Shown piece after piece: positions 45,465-54,921 of a stretch of DNA of 64,000 nucleotides (position 1 is the stretch's first letter; each line of letters opens with the position of its first letter). Source of the stretch: Clostridiales bacterium (GTDB taxonomy: Bacteria; Bacillota; Clostridia; Christensenellales; Aristaeellaceae); NCBI GenBank assembly GCA_012728815.1, contig JAAYEI010000056.1:1-64000 (forward strand), read 5' to 3'. The notes under the pieces were generated by a model that saw nothing but the letters and a program-made list of their open reading frames with translations, had not been told where the DNA came from and did no database searches. The translations under genes were made by a program, and so were the position numbers.

Positions 45465-46414
45465 TGCGACGTGTGCAGGATGGCGTTGGCCACTGCCCGG
45501 GCAGTGACCTCCTGGGCGGCGGCGCACAGCTTGACAAAGTTGATGTCCCGCATCACCCGTCCAGTGGCCATGGAAAAGAGGGTGTCCCCGTCCATCTGGG
45601 TGTGGCAGGGGCGGATGGTGCGCGCCAGGCCATCGTGGGCCACATCGGCCAGGCGGGTGGCCTCGTCCTTGGTGAGCTTGCAGTCCACCGCCACCACGCC
45701 GATGGTGGTGTTGCTGCCCGGGGCCGGGATGCGCATCTGGACCGGGATGGGCGAGGTGCCATACAGCAGGCCATCGGCCATGACCGGCGTGCCATCAGGC
45801 ATGCGGGCGCTGGCGATGCACTGGCCGGTCTGGGGGTGGTAGATATCCCCCACCGCGTTGACCGCCACGATGGCGCCCACCGTGATGCCCTCAGGCAGGG
45901 TCATGGCGGCTGAGCCGATCCCGCCCCGGCGCGGCAGCGCGTTCTGTACCAGCTTGCCCACGGTGCAGCCGCAGCCCGCGCCATAGGGGCCCTGCTGCAC
46001 CCCTTTGGCGGCCGCCGTGGCAGCCGCGCGGCCCATGGCAGCGTCCGGGGCGGCGGTGGGCTCGCCCACCGCCAGGTCAAACAGCACCGCCGCGGGCACG
46101 ATGGGCACCCTCGCGATGCCCATATCAACGCCCACCTCCGCCTGGGCCAGGTAGCGCATGACGCCGTCCGCCGCGGCCAGGCCAAAGGAGCTGCCGCCGG
46201 TGAGCACCACCGCGTGGGCCACCTCCACCAGGTTGCCGGGTTTCAACACATCGGTCTCCCGGGTACCGGGGGCCGCGCCGCGCACGCTCACCCCGGCCAT
46301 GGCGCCCTCGCGCGGGCCCAGCACCACGGTGACGCCGGTACGGGCGCCTTCATTTTGTGCCTGCCCCACGCGGATGCCGTGCACCATGGTGATGTCGCCG
46401 GAATAGATCTGCAT
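45461..46414 (-). CDS. P1-family (S58, DmpA-like) aminopeptidase
   Basis: 317 residues. The family fold is supported by TGVTVVLGPREGAMAGVSVRG (shown in part), LTGGSSFGLAAADGVM, and PYGAGCGCTVGKL. The self-cleavage and nucleophile region is PAPGSNTTIGVVAVD, around residue 225-235. Relatives are N-terminal nucleophile hydrolases that release N-terminal residues or act on beta-peptides and D-amino acid amides. There is no signal peptide. The start follows AAAGGAGAA. It overlaps acpS by four bases. Confidence 0.88.
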   Translation of the reverse strand: MQIYSGDITMVHGIRVGQAQNEGARTGVTVVLGPREGAMAGVSVRGAAPGTRETDVLKPGNLVEVAHAVVLTGGSSFGLAAADGVMRYLAQAEVGVDMGIARVPIVPAAVLFDLAVGEPTAAPDAAMGRAAATAAAKGVQQGPYGAGCGCTVGKLVQNALPRRGGIGSAAMTLPEGITVGAIVAVNAVGDIYHPQTGQCIASARMPDGTPVMADGLLYGTSPIPVQMRIPAPGSNTTIGVVAVDCKLTKDEATRLADVAHDGLARTIRPCHTQMDGDTLFSMATGRVMRDINFVKLCAAAQEVTARAVANAILHTSQ

Positions 46415-46427
46415 CTTGCTTCTCCTT

Positions 46428-47345
46428 TCAATGCGCGGCCAGGCCGTCCAGCCAGCCCGCCAGCTCGCTGATGACCTGGGCGCGGTTGGTCTCGTTGAAC
46501 AGTTCGTGCCGGGCGCCCGCATACAGCCGGACAGTCACGTCCACAAGCCCGGCCTCCCGGTACTGCCGGGCGATGGTTTCCACCCCCCGGCCCCAGCCGC
46601 CCACCGGGTCATCCATGCCGGACATGAGGTAAACAGGCAGGGTGTTGGGCAGGGCGGCCAGGCGCCGGGTGTCAGACAGGGCCAGCAGGCCGGAAAACAG
46701 GTCGGCAAAGCCGCCGGCGGTGAACACAAAGCCGCACAAGGGGTCGCGGGCGTAGGCGCGCACCTGGGCATCATCGCGGCTGAGCCACTCATAGCCCGTG
46801 CCATCTGCCCGCAGGAAGCGCTTGTTGTGGGCGGAGAAGGCCAGGCGGTCCAGCAGCCCGGAGGGCTTGTTTGACCGCCCCAGCAGGCTGAGCGCCCTGG
46901 CGGGCAGCAGGCCGGCCAGGCACAGCGCCCGGGGATGCCAGCCGGTGCCGGACAGCACCAGCGCGTCCAGGCCATCCGGGTAGCGCAGGGCATACTCCCG
47001 CGCCAGAAAGCTGCCCATGCTGTGCCCCAGCAGCACCCGGGGCAGGCCGGGGTGGCGCGCGGCCATGAAATCCATCACCCCGCGCAAATCCTGAAGCATG
47101 GCCCCCCAACCATCCGCCCGCGCCATCCAGCCCAGAAGCGGCGCTTCCGGGCCATGCCCCAGGTGGTTGTAGCCGGCCACCACAAAGCCCAGGTTTACCA
47201 GCGCCTGGCCGACATGGTCATAGCGGGCGATGTGCTCGGCCATGCCATGGGACAGCAGCACCAGGCCCCTGGGGCTGCCCTCAGGCTCCCACAGGTGAAG
47301 CTGCCTCGGGTAGGGACCGGGCAAGGGAAATGGCAGGGTGCTCAC
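46428..47345 (-). CDS. Lysophospholipase-like alpha/beta hydrolase
   Basis: 305 residues of the PldB/monoglyceride-lipase group. The N-terminal VLLSHGMAEHIARYD carries the oxyanion HG motif. The nucleophile elbow is LGHSMGSFLAREY. The Asp is in MSGMDDPVGGWG and the His in GARHELFNETN. Acts on lysophospholipids or monoacylglycerols in the family. A GTG at 47345 behind GAGGAGA was chosen, because the open frame upstream reads through the end of trpS. It sits 10 bases after trpS. Confidence 0.85.
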   Translation of the reverse strand: MSTLPFPLPGPYPRQLHLWEPEGSPRGLVLLSHGMAEHIARYDHVGQALVNLGFVVAGYNHLGHGPEAPLLGWMARADGWGAMLQDLRGVMDFMAARHPGLPRVLLGHSMGSFLAREYALRYPDGLDALVLSGTGWHPRALCLAGLLPARALSLLGRSNKPSGLLDRLAFSAHNKRFLRADGTGYEWLSRDDAQVRAYARDPLCGFVFTAGGFADLFSGLLALSDTRRLAALPNTLPVYLMSGMDDPVGGWGRGVETIARQYREAGLVDVTVRLYAGARHELFNETNRAQVISELAGWLDGLAAH

Positions 47346-47355
47346 GCGCTTCTCC

Positions 47356-48360
47356 TCAGGGCTGGTACAGGCCCAGCTTCTTGTACACCTTGCGCAGGGT
47401 TTTTTGCGCCATGCCCTGGGCGCGCCGCGCATTGTCCGCCAGGGTATGGGCCAAATAGGTCTTGTCCGCCATGAGCTGGGCAAAGCGCTGCTGGATGGGT
47501 GACAGGGCGGCGTTGACCGCCTCGGCAGTTTCATCCTTCAGCTTGCCATAGCCCTGGCCGGCCAGGCGCTGGGTCAGGGCCTCCATGCCCTCGCCGGAGA
47601 GCACGGACAGGATGGACAGGAGGTTTGAGACCCCGGGCTTGTTCTCCGGGTCAAAGCGAATCTCGCCATCCGAATCGGTCACCGCGCGGCGGAACTTGCG
47701 CCGCACGTCCTCGGGTTTGTCAAGCAGGCTGATCAGGCTATCCTCCGGGTCGGACTTGGACATTTTCTTTTCCGGCTCGCTCAGGCTTTGAATCTTGGCG
47801 GTTTCCCTGGGAATATGCGGCTCGGGCACGCGGAAGAGGCCGGGGTAGATGGCGTTGAGGCGCTGGGCGATGTCCCGGGTGATCTCCAGGTGCTGCTTCT
47901 GGTCAGCCCCCACCGGCACCACCGCGGCCTGGTAGAGCAGGATGTCCGCGGCCATCAGCACCGGGTAGGTGAACAGGCCCGCGTTGATGTTGTCCTTGTG
48001 GCGGGCAGACTTGTCCTTGAACTGGGTCATGCGGCCCAGCTCACCCATGTAGCTGAAGCAGTTGAGCACCCAGGCCAATTCGGCATGCTGGGGCACATGG
48101 CTCTGGCAGTAGATGATGCTGCGCTCCGGGTCCAGCCCGGCGGCAATGTATAGCGCCGCCAATTCCAGCGTCTTGCGGCGCAGGGCGGCCGGGTCCTGCC
48201 GCACGGTCAGGGCGTGCAGGTCCACGATGCAAAACAGGCAGTCGTAATCATCCTCCAGCAGCACAAAATTGCGCATCGCGCCGATGTAATTGCCCAGGGT
48301 GATGCTGCCGGTGGGCTGGATGCCGGAGAACAGGACCGGCTTTTTGGTGGTTTCGCTCAT
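47356..48360 (-). CDS. trpS: Tryptophanyl-tRNA synthetase
   Basis: 334 residues, normal length. SGIQPTGSITLGNYIGA carries the HIGH-like motif and EKKMSKSDPEDS the KMSKS motif; AADILLYQAAVVPVGADQKQH is the tryptophan-binding part (shown to its key run). The second of two adjacent ATG codons was chosen because it stands at the better distance from AGAGGA. No T-box or trp leader precedes it; the gap to kbl is 21 bases, so it depends on an upstream promoter. Confidence 0.95.
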   Translation of the reverse strand: MSETTKKPVLFSGIQPTGSITLGNYIGAMRNFVLLEDDYDCLFCIVDLHALTVRQDPAALRRKTLELAALYIAAGLDPERSIIYCQSHVPQHAELAWVLNCFSYMGELGRMTQFKDKSARHKDNINAGLFTYPVLMAADILLYQAAVVPVGADQKQHLEITRDIAQRLNAIYPGLFRVPEPHIPRETAKIQSLSEPEKKMSKSDPEDSLISLLDKPEDVRRKFRRAVTDSDGEIRFDPENKPGVSNLLSILSVLSGEGMEALTQRLAGQGYGKLKDETAEAVNAALSPIQQRFAQLMADKTYLAHTLADNARRAQGMAQKTLRKVYKKLGLYQP

Positions 48361-48381
48361 CATGATCCTCTCAGGTGTGTA

Positions 48382-49572
48382 TTACAGGTTCATCTCCCGC
48401 TTGACCGCCCTGAAAGCGGCCACGGCGCGGTCCAGGTCCTCCCGGGTGTGGGCAGCAGAAATCTGGGTGCGGATGCGGGCACGGCCCTGGGGCACCACAG
48501 GGTAGCTGAAGGCAATCACGTAAACCCCGTGCGCCAGCATGCGGCTGGCCATTTCCTGTGCCTTGTGGGCATCATACAGCATCACGGGCACAATGGGGTG
48601 CTCGCCAGGCAGCAGCTCAAAGCCCACCTCCTCCATGCCGGCGCGGAAATAGCGGGCGTTTTCGTGCACCTGGTCGCGCAGGTGCGTGGAGGCCTCCAGC
48701 AGGTCCAGGGTTTTGAGGGTGGCAGCGCAGATGGCCGGTGCCAGGGAATTGCTGAACAGGTAGGGCCGGGAGCGCTGGCGCAGCAGGTCGGCGATGGGCT
48801 GGCGGGCGGCAGTGAAGCCGCCTGAGGCGCCGCCCAGCGCCTTGCCAAAGGTGCTGGTGATGATGTCCACCCGGCCCATCACGCCGCAGGCCTCGTGGGT
48901 GCCCCGGCCGGTCTGGCCCATGAAGCCGGTGGCGTGGCTGTCATCCACCATCACCAGGGCATCATGGCGCTCCGCCAGGTCGCAGATGTCCTGCAGCCTG
49001 GCGATGTAGCCATCCATGCTGAAGACGCCGTCGGTGACAACCAGGCGGATGCGGGCATCCCGGCTGTCCTTCAGGTGCTGCTCCAGCTCCGCCAGGTCCG
49101 AGTTTTTGTAGCGGTAGCGCCGGGCCTTGGACAGGCGCACGCCATCGATGATGGAGGCGTGGTTGAGCTCGTCAGAGATGACGGCGTCCTCCTCCCCCAG
49201 CAGGGTCTCAAACAACCCGCCGTTGGCGTCAAAGCAGGAGGAGTACAGCACCACATCGTCCATGTGCAAAAAGTTGGCCAGGCGCTGCTCCAGCTGCTTG
49301 TGGATGAGCTGGGTGCCACAGATGAACCGCACGCTGGACAGGCCAAAGCCCCAGGAATCGTAGGAGGCGCGGGCGGCGGCAATCACCCGGGGGTCGTTGG
49401 ACAGGCCCAGGTAGTTGTTGGCGCAGAGGTTGAGCACGCCGCGGCTGGCCGTGGTGTTGATGAGGCTTTCCTGCGGGGTGGTGATGACGCGCTCCTCCCG
49501 CCAGGTGCCGGCCTGCCTGATGTCCTCCAGCTGCCGTGTGTAGATGTCCAGCGCGTTTTTGTGGTTGGCCAT
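48382..49572 (-). CDS. kbl: Glycine C-acetyltransferase (2-amino-3-ketobutyrate CoA ligase)
   Basis: 396 residues, PLP-dependent alpha-oxoamine synthase family. The PLP lysine is in [14 protein letters not shown] near residue 241; the substrate region [16 protein letters not shown] and DDSHATGF are conserved. With CoA it splits 2-amino-3-ketobutyrate into glycine and acetyl-CoA. Start at MANHK behind AGGAGGAGAG. tdh lies 23 bases upstream, completing the threonine-to-glycine route. Confidence 0.94.
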   Translation of the reverse strand: MANHKNALDIYTRQLEDIRQAGTWREERVITTPQESLINTTASRGVLNLCANNYLGLSNDPRVIAAARASYDSWGFGLSSVRFICGTQLIHKQLEQRLANFLHMDDVVLYSSCFDANGGLFETLLGEEDAVISDELNHASIIDGVRLSKARRYRYKNSDLAELEQHLKDSRDARIRLVVTDGVFSMDGYIARLQDICDLAERHDALVMVDDSHATGFMGQTGRGTHEACGVMGRVDIITSTFGKALGGASGGFTAARQPIADLLRQRSRPYLFSNSLAPAICAATLKTLDLLEASTHLRDQVHENARYFRAGMEEVGFELLPGEHPIVPVMLYDAHKAQEMASRMLAHGVYVIAFSYPVVPQGRARIRTQISAAHTREDLDRAVAAFRAVKREMNL

Positions 49573-49595
49573 GCTCTCCTCCTGTACGGTGTCGT

Positions 49596-50630
49596 TCAAT
49601 CTGCCCATTGCAGGATGATCTTGCCGCTCTCCCCGGTGTTCATGATGGAGAAGGCCTCCTCAAACTGCGTGTAGTGAAAGCGGTGGGTGATCAGCGGGCG
49701 CAGGTCCAGGCCGGACTGCACCATGGCGGCCATCTTGTACCAGGTCTCATACATCTTGCGGCCGTAGATGCCCTGCAGGGTCAGGCCCTTGAAGATAAAG
49801 CGGTCCAGGTCCATGGCGGGCTTCCTGCCAAACAGGCCCAGCAGCGCCACCTGGCCGCCGTTGCGCATCAATTCCAGCATCTGGTGCAGGGCTGTCTCGG
49901 CGCCCGACATCTCCAGCCCCACGTCAAACCCCTCCACCATGTTCATGTGCGGCATGAGGGCCGCCAGGTCCTCGCGCGCCACGTTGACCGCGCGGGTGGC
50001 GTCCAGCTTGCGCGCCAGGTCCAGGCGGTAGTCCTTGATGTCGGTGATGACCACGTTGCGCGCGCCGTTGTGCCGGCAGATGGCGGCCGCCATCACGCCG
50101 ATGGGGCCGGCGCCCGTGATCAGCACATCCTCCCCCACCACGTCAAACATCAGGGCGGTGTGGGTGGCGTTGCCAAAGGCATCAAAGAAGGCCACCACCT
50201 CTTCGTCCAGGTCCGGGCTGATGGGGATGCAGTTGCTGGCCGGGATGCACAGGTACTGCGCGAAGGCGCCGTCCCGGTTGACGCCCACCCCCTGGGTCTG
50301 GGCGCACCACTGGGCGCGCCCGGCGCGGCAGTTGCGGCACTGGCCGCAGACCAGGTGCCCCTCGCCGGACACCGTCTGGCCAATTTCAAAATGCTTGACC
50401 TGGTAGCCCATTTCGGCTATCTCGCCCACATATTCGTGGCCGATGACCAGGGGGGGCTTGATGGTTCTCTGGCTCCAGGCGTCCCAGTTGTAGATGTGCA
50501 GGTCGGTGCCGCAGATGGCGGTCTTGTGCACCTTGATCAGCACCTCATCCGGCCCTGGCTTTGGGCGCTCCACCTGTTTCAGGGCAAGCCCCGGGGCCGC
50601 GGCCACCTTGACCAGCGCGTCCATCAGCAT
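49596..50630 (-). CDS. tdh: L-Threonine 3-dehydrogenase
   Basis: 344 residues, zinc-dependent medium-chain dehydrogenase. The catalytic zinc site is in [14 protein letters not shown] and VIGHEYVG. The structural zinc site is [15 protein letters not shown]. The NAD site is [12 protein letters not shown]. It makes 2-amino-3-ketobutyrate, the kbl substrate. The first ATG is behind GAGAGGAGG. About 77 bases separate it from the secreted-protein gene upstream. Confidence 0.93.
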   Translation of the reverse strand: MLMDALVKVAAAPGLALKQVERPKPGPDEVLIKVHKTAICGTDLHIYNWDAWSQRTIKPPLVIGHEYVGEIAEMGYQVKHFEIGQTVSGEGHLVCGQCRNCRAGRAQWCAQTQGVGVNRDGAFAQYLCIPASNCIPISPDLDEEVVAFFDAFGNATHTALMFDVVGEDVLITGAGPIGVMAAAICRHNGARNVVITDIKDYRLDLARKLDATRAVNVAREDLAALMPHMNMVEGFDVGLEMSGAETALHQMLELMRNGGQVALLGLFGRKPAMDLDRFIFKGLTLQGIYGRKMYETWYKMAAMVQSGLDLRPLITHRFHYTQFEEAFSIMNTGESGKIILQWAD

Positions 50631-50707
50631 GCCGTTGTCCTCCTCTCATCCGTTGCGGCGCCAGGCCCCTGCCCGGCGCCTGGCATCAACCCGCGGGGAA
50701 TGCCGCC

Positions 50708-51751
50708 TCAGCCCACGGAGTGGCTGTATACCACGAAGGAATTGATCAAAAAGGTCTGGTACAGCGTGAACTCATGCTCGCTGAGGATGGGGTAGTTCAG
50801 TTCCAGCACCAGGTAGACATCCGCCCCGGCTGTGATGTCCTGATAGGCCAGGCGGAAGGTGCCCTGGTTGCTCCAGAACATGGCGCGGTCTTCCTCCACA
50901 TAGCCCGCGGGCAGGCCGCCGGTTCCCTCAGCGCCCCACCAGGCGGACAGCAAATCCTCCAGGCTGCTGACACCCCGGGCCTCATACACGCGCAGGGTGG
51001 TGTCCCCCGCCTCGTCCCGCAGGTGCAGCAGGGCAGCCTCATCCTCCACCGGGATGCTCAGAAAGGCCGGGCACTGCAGCTCAAAGCGCTTGCCCGCCAC
51101 ATGGTGGGTGAACCCGGTTTGCCGGTAGCGCTCGGGGATGGAGAAGCTGGCCAGCACAAAACCGGTGGCCGCCTCGGGGCTGGGCAGCAAGCGCAGGCCG
51201 ATGTGGCCCAGCCAGGTAAGCGCCTCCTCAGGCGCCTCCAGCGCCGTGGCCACAATGCCGCTCAAGCGGTAGATGTCCGCGTAGAGCAGCAGCTCGTTTT
51301 CATCCAGGCGCAGGTCGTGGATGTGGGCGCCGATGAACGCCTCCTGCAGGGCGGTGTCAAAGCGCAGGTTGTCCTCCAGCGCGCTCACGCCCGGGTAGGC
51401 GGGGGTGGCAAGGTCAGCCGGGGCGGGCTGGTCAAACAGGCTGGCCAGCAAGGCGGTGGCCTCGTCCAGCCGCAGGTCAATCTGCCCCTCGTTGGCCGGC
51501 GCGACCAGCAGGTGGCCGCGCAGCGCCTGCATCAGCACACCCTGGGCCAGGTCAGCCCCGGGCGCCATGCCCCGGGGCAGGCTTGTCATGTTCAGGCGAA
51601 AACCCGCCGCGGCCACCGCGTCCACCAGCGGCTGCACCTGGGCGATCAGCGCCTCGTTTTCCAGCGCCTCACCGCTCATCTCCCGGGTGGGGGCTGCAGC
51701 GGCCGGCATGGCCAGCAGCAGGCAGAGGAACAGGGCCAGCAGTACGCGCAT
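50708..51751 (-). CDS. Secreted protein of unknown function
   Basis: 347 residues with a signal peptide (RVLLALFLCLLLAMPAAAAP). The remainder is a mix of helical (about 30-150) and beta-rich (about 170-340) parts without a motif I recognise. Late segments such as FWSNQGTFRLAYQDITAG and VYLVLELNYPILSEHEFTLY alternate hydrophobic residues as in an antiparallel sheet. Start one base after the reductase-like gene stop, with AAGGAGG inside that gene, so translation is coupled. Function unknown. Confidence 0.7.
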   Translation of the reverse strand: MRVLLALFLCLLLAMPAAAAPTREMSGEALENEALIAQVQPLVDAVAAAGFRLNMTSLPRGMAPGADLAQGVLMQALRGHLLVAPANEGQIDLRLDEATALLASLFDQPAPADLATPAYPGVSALEDNLRFDTALQEAFIGAHIHDLRLDENELLLYADIYRLSGIVATALEAPEEALTWLGHIGLRLLPSPEAATGFVLASFSIPERYRQTGFTHHVAGKRFELQCPAFLSIPVEDEAALLHLRDEAGDTTLRVYEARGVSSLEDLLSAWWGAEGTGGLPAGYVEEDRAMFWSNQGTFRLAYQDITAGADVYLVLELNYPILSEHEFTLYQTFLINSFVVYSHSVG

Positions 51752-51752
51752 C

Positions 51753-52619
51753 TCAGGCCTCCTTGGTGCGGTTGTTCAATAAAATCAAGTGCTTGGCGGC
51801 TGACAGCGCCGCGATGTTGCCCTCACCCGCCGCCTTGGCCGCCTGCAGCGGCGTGCCGGTGATGTCCCCGGCGGCGAAGATGCCCGGCAGGCTGGTCTGC
51901 AGGCTGCTGTTCAGCACAAGTTTGCCGTTTTCGGTCTGCGCCTCTGGAATCAGCTGGGTCATGGCCACCGCCGGGCGCATCACAAAGGCGCCGTCAGCTA
52001 CCAGCTCACCCCGGTCGGTGGTGAGGGCAACCTGCTCCCCCTTGAGGTGAAAGGCCTGGGGCTTGTCCTGAAGCACCTGGATGGTGTCAGGCAGCTCGCC
52101 CGTCTGGTGGGGGCGCTCCTTGACGTACAGCACCCGGGCCAGGGTGGACAGGTAGATGGCCTCCTCCACCGCCTCGGCGTCTGACGCAACCACCAGCACG
52201 GTGCCGCCTTTGTAGAACATCCCGTCGCAGGTGGCGCAGTAGCTGACCCCCTGGCCCACCAGCTCCTCTTCCCCGGGCAGGGTTTTGACCCGGGCGGTGC
52301 CCATGGCCAGGATGATGCTCCTGCCGGTATACAGGTCATTGCCCGCCAAGACCGAGAAGGTCTCCCCCATGGGCATCACGCGGCGGACCAGGCGGCGGAC
52401 CAAATGCGCGCCCATGCCGCTGGCGTGGTCGCGCAGGGCCTGCAGCAGCCGGGGCCCGGTGGCGCCCGGGAAGCCGGGGTAATTGTCGATCAGTTTTGTC
52501 TTGCCCAGCGCCCCATCCCCGGCGTAGATGACAAGCACGCTCAGGTTGCGCTGGCGCGCGGTCACAGCGGCCGCGCAGCCTGCCACGCCGCCGCCGATGA
52601 TGATCAGGTCATACTCCAT
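51753..52619 (-). CDS. Thioredoxin reductase-like flavoprotein lacking the NADPH motifs
   Basis: 288 residues. The FAD site is IIIGGGVAGCAAAV, the redox disulfide is SYCATCDG (Cys128, Cys131), and the C-terminal FAD motif is GIFAAGDITGTPLQAAKAAGEG. Where NADPH-dependent enzymes have GGGxSA and HRRxxxR, this protein has VVASDAEAVEEA and VKERPHQTG. Those losses and the short length are features of clostridial ferredoxin-dependent flavin thioredoxin reductases. It overlaps the CorC-like gene by 11 bases. No thioredoxin gene is adjacent. Confidence 0.82.
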   Translation of the reverse strand: MEYDLIIIGGGVAGCAAAVTARQRNLSVLVIYAGDGALGKTKLIDNYPGFPGATGPRLLQALRDHASGMGAHLVRRLVRRVMPMGETFSVLAGNDLYTGRSIILAMGTARVKTLPGEEELVGQGVSYCATCDGMFYKGGTVLVVASDAEAVEEAIYLSTLARVLYVKERPHQTGELPDTIQVLQDKPQAFHLKGEQVALTTDRGELVADGAFVMRPAVAMTQLIPEAQTENGKLVLNSSLQTSLPGIFAAGDITGTPLQAAKAAGEGNIAALSAAKHLILLNNRTKEA

Positions 52620-53931
52620 CCAGTTTGCTTACCTCCACCCACTCGATCCTGCGCCCGGACACGCTTTCAACCTTGAAGCGCAGCCCGTCGCTCTCCACCA
52701 CCGGCTGGCTGCCGTCCTCGGGGATGCTGCTCATCTGGCTTAAAATCAAGCCGCCGATGGTGTCATATTCCTCATTGATTGGCAGGGCCTGGCCGCTTTC
52801 CTCATTGAAGGTTTCCACGTCCAGGGTGCCGGCCACCCGCCAGCGGCCCTCCCCCAGCTGCTCAAACTCCTGCTGGTCCTGGGGGTCGTACTCGTCGTAG
52901 ATGTTGCCGACGATTTCCTCCAGCAGGTCCTCCATGGTGATCAGGCCGCTGGTGCCGCCATATTCATCCACCACGATGGCCATGTGGAACTTGTTGAGCT
53001 GCATATCCCGGAAGAGCAGGTCGGTGCGCACGGTCTCAGGCACAAAGTGGGCCTCGCGGATGATGCTGGACAGGGGCAGCGGCTCCTCCTTTTGCAGGTT
53101 GAGCAGAAACTCCCGCGTGCTGACCGTGCCGATGATGTGGTCCAGGTCCTCCTCATACACGGGGAAGCGGGACAGGCCGGTGCGGTCAATCAGCTCGATG
53201 ATTTCTTCCTTGCTGTCCTGCGCCCAGATGGCGGAAACATCGGTGCGGTGGGTCATGCACTCGGCCGCGGTCATGTTGTTGAACTCGAACACGTTTTTGA
53301 TCATTTCGCGCTCGGCTTCTTCAATGGCGCCCTTTTCCTCGCCCACGTCCACCAGCATGCGGATCTCATCCTCGGTGATGTCCAGGGTGGGCTGCATGAT
53401 GTCCACGCCAAACAGGCGCAGAATGGCCAGCGACAGCGCGCTGGTCAGGCGGGAGAGCGGGCGGAAGAGCCGGTTGACCGCCAGGGCCCAGCCAAACAGC
53501 AGCCTGGCGGTGCGCCGGGGCTTGTGCGCGCCCAGCTGCCGGGGCAGGATGATGGCCAGCAGGGCCACCACCTGGAGCACCAGCAGGAAGACCAGCAGGG
53601 TCATGAGCGCCAGCAGCCAGCCGGGGTTGATGAACGTCCAGCCCCAGGCCGTAACGGCGTGGTGGGCCAGCGGGATGGCATAGCACCACAGGGCGATGCC
53701 GGTGATGAACATGGCCAGCAGCTGCATGCACAGCCGGATGCCCGAAGGCGTGGCCAGCAGGCCCTCCGCCTGGGCCAGGAGGGCAGCGCTCTCGGCATCC
53801 CCCGTGTCGCTGTAGCGCATACGGCTCAGCCCAATCTGCTGGGCGGCCGCCTCCGCGGCGCTCAGCAGCGCATACGCCATGATGAAAACAAGCTGGAGAA
53901 CGATCAGCAAGCCGGAAGGCCCAGCGTCCAT
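52609..53931 (-). CDS. CNNM/CorC-family membrane protein (hemolysin C-like)
   Basis: 440 residues. The N-terminal DUF21 domain has four hydrophobic segments within residues 5-150. Two CBS domains (about 205-325) follow, with MTHRTDVSAIWA and MAIVVDEYGGTSGLITMED. A C-terminal CorC/HlyC domain ends with IEWVEVSKL. Relatives take part in magnesium or cobalt homeostasis. The ATG at 53931 was preferred to upstream codons because of its distance from AAGGGGAG. It heads the minus-strand series that runs to nnr. Confidence 0.87.
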   Translation of the reverse strand: MDAGPSGLLIVLQLVFIMAYALLSAAEAAAQQIGLSRMRYSDTGDAESAALLAQAEGLLATPSGIRLCMQLLAMFITGIALWCYAIPLAHHAVTAWGWTFINPGWLLALMTLLVFLLVLQVVALLAIILPRQLGAHKPRRTARLLFGWALAVNRLFRPLSRLTSALSLAILRLFGVDIMQPTLDITEDEIRMLVDVGEEKGAIEEAEREMIKNVFEFNNMTAAECMTHRTDVSAIWAQDSKEEIIELIDRTGLSRFPVYEEDLDHIIGTVSTREFLLNLQKEEPLPLSSIIREAHFVPETVRTDLLFRDMQLNKFHMAIVVDEYGGTSGLITMEDLLEEIVGNIYDEYDPQDQQEFEQLGEGRWRVAGTLDVETFNEESGQALPINEEYDTIGGLILSQMSSIPEDGSQPVVESDGLRFKVESVSGRRIEWVEVSKLDGV

Positions 53932-53962
53932 AAGGCACAATCTCCCCTTTCCCGGCCAGTAT

Positions 53963-53990
53963 AGCATAGCGGGCTTCATTCTGTCATCAA
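53963..53990 (-). promoter_or_regulatory. Probable promoter of the CorC-like gene
   Basis: On the minus strand TTGATG (53985-53990) and TATGCT (53963-53968) are 16 bases apart; a second -10-like TATACT overlaps at 53958-53963. The region is divergent with the promoter at 54012-54040. Confidence 0.55.
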
Positions 53991-54011
53991 CGGGGCGGGC
54001 TGTGGCGGCAC

Positions 54012-54040
54012 TTGTTGGGTGGCAGTGGCTGTGGTATGAT
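54012..54040 (+). promoter_or_regulatory. Promoter of the DUF5685/J-protein operon
   Basis: TTGTTG (54012-54017) and TATGAT (54035-54040) are 17 bases apart, 66 bases before the start codon. Confidence 0.68.
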
Positions 54041-54105
54041 GCGAAGCGTTTTCATACCTGATTACGCGATGCCATCAGATCAAGCAGAATGGCCAGGGAG
54101 GGCGG

Positions 54106-54921
54106 ATGTTCGGGTACGTGGTGGCCAATATCGATGCGCTGTCAGCGCAGGACAAGGCGCGGTACCAGGCGGTGTACTGCGGGCTGTGCCATGCCCTGGG
54201 GCGGGGCTTTGGCACCGCCGGGCGGCTGACCCTGACCTATGACATGACCTTCCTGATCCTGCTGCTCAGCGCCCTGGACCGGACCGAACTGGCGGAGGAG
54301 AAAAGCTTCCGCTGCCCCCTGCACCCGCTGCAGAAGCGCACCGCCTTCACCAACCGTCACACCGCCTACGCGGCGGACATGAACCTGTTGCTGGCCTATC
54401 ACCAGCAACTGGACGACTGGCAGGATGAGGGCAGCCGCGGCGCCTTGCTGAAAGCCCGGGCATTGGGCCGCAGGGCGCAGGCACTGGACACGCGCTACCC
54501 CCGCCAGGTGGCCGCCATCCACAGGGGTCTTGCCGCCCTGAAGGAGATGGAGGACAACTACGAGACCAACCCTGACCTGCCCGCCGCCGCCTTTGGCGAC
54601 ATCCTGGGCGAGGTCTTTGTGCGGGATGACCACCCGCTGGCTGAGGCGCTGTACGCCTTTGGCAACCGGCTGGGCCGCTTCATCTACCTGATGGACGCCG
54701 CGGTGGACCTGAAGGATGACCTGAACAAGGAGCGCTACAACCCGCTGATCACCGTGCCCACCCAGCGGCACCTGCCGCTGCTGGAGCTGCTGATGGCCGA
54801 CTGCGTGCACACCTTCAGCGAGCTGCCCATTTTGCGGGACAGGGAATTGATGGAAAACATCCTGTACTCGGGCGTTTGGACCCGGTTTCCCAAACGCGGC
54901 CAAGGAGAAACACAGACATGA
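54106..54921 (+). CDS. DUF5685-like protein
   Basis: 271 residues, largely helical, without signal peptide. The N-terminal MFGYVVANIDALSAQDKARY and YCGLCHALGRGFG, a later DMTFLILLLSAL, and the C-terminal FIYLMDAAVDLKDDLNKERYNP resemble a Firmicutes family of unknown function (DUF5685). The CxxC-H in YCGLCH and Cys in FRCPLHP could bind a metal. The tail DLKDDLNKE recalls prenyl-synthase-like helices but I do not claim that fold. The gene overlaps the J-protein gene by four bases, so the products probably act together. Confidence 0.75.
   Translation: MFGYVVANIDALSAQDKARYQAVYCGLCHALGRGFGTAGRLTLTYDMTFLILLLSALDRTELAEEKSFRCPLHPLQKRTAFTNRHTAYAADMNLLLAYHQQLDDWQDEGSRGALLKARALGRRAQALDTRYPRQVAAIHRGLAALKEMEDNYETNPDLPAAAFGDILGEVFVRDDHPLAEALYAFGNRLGRFIYLMDAAVDLKDDLNKERYNPLITVPTQRHLPLLELLMADCVHTFSELPILRDRELMENILYSGVWTRFPKRGQGETQT

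Noticed and set aside
48361..48381. T-box or tryptophan leader in front of trpS
   Set aside because: Only 21 bases separate kbl and trpS and no GGGTGGNACCGCG core is present.
50631..50707. Hairpin in the gap between tdh and the secreted-protein gene as a terminator
   Set aside because: Only a six-base-pair core stem (GCCAGG/CCTGGC) with a long loop and no T tract could be drawn.
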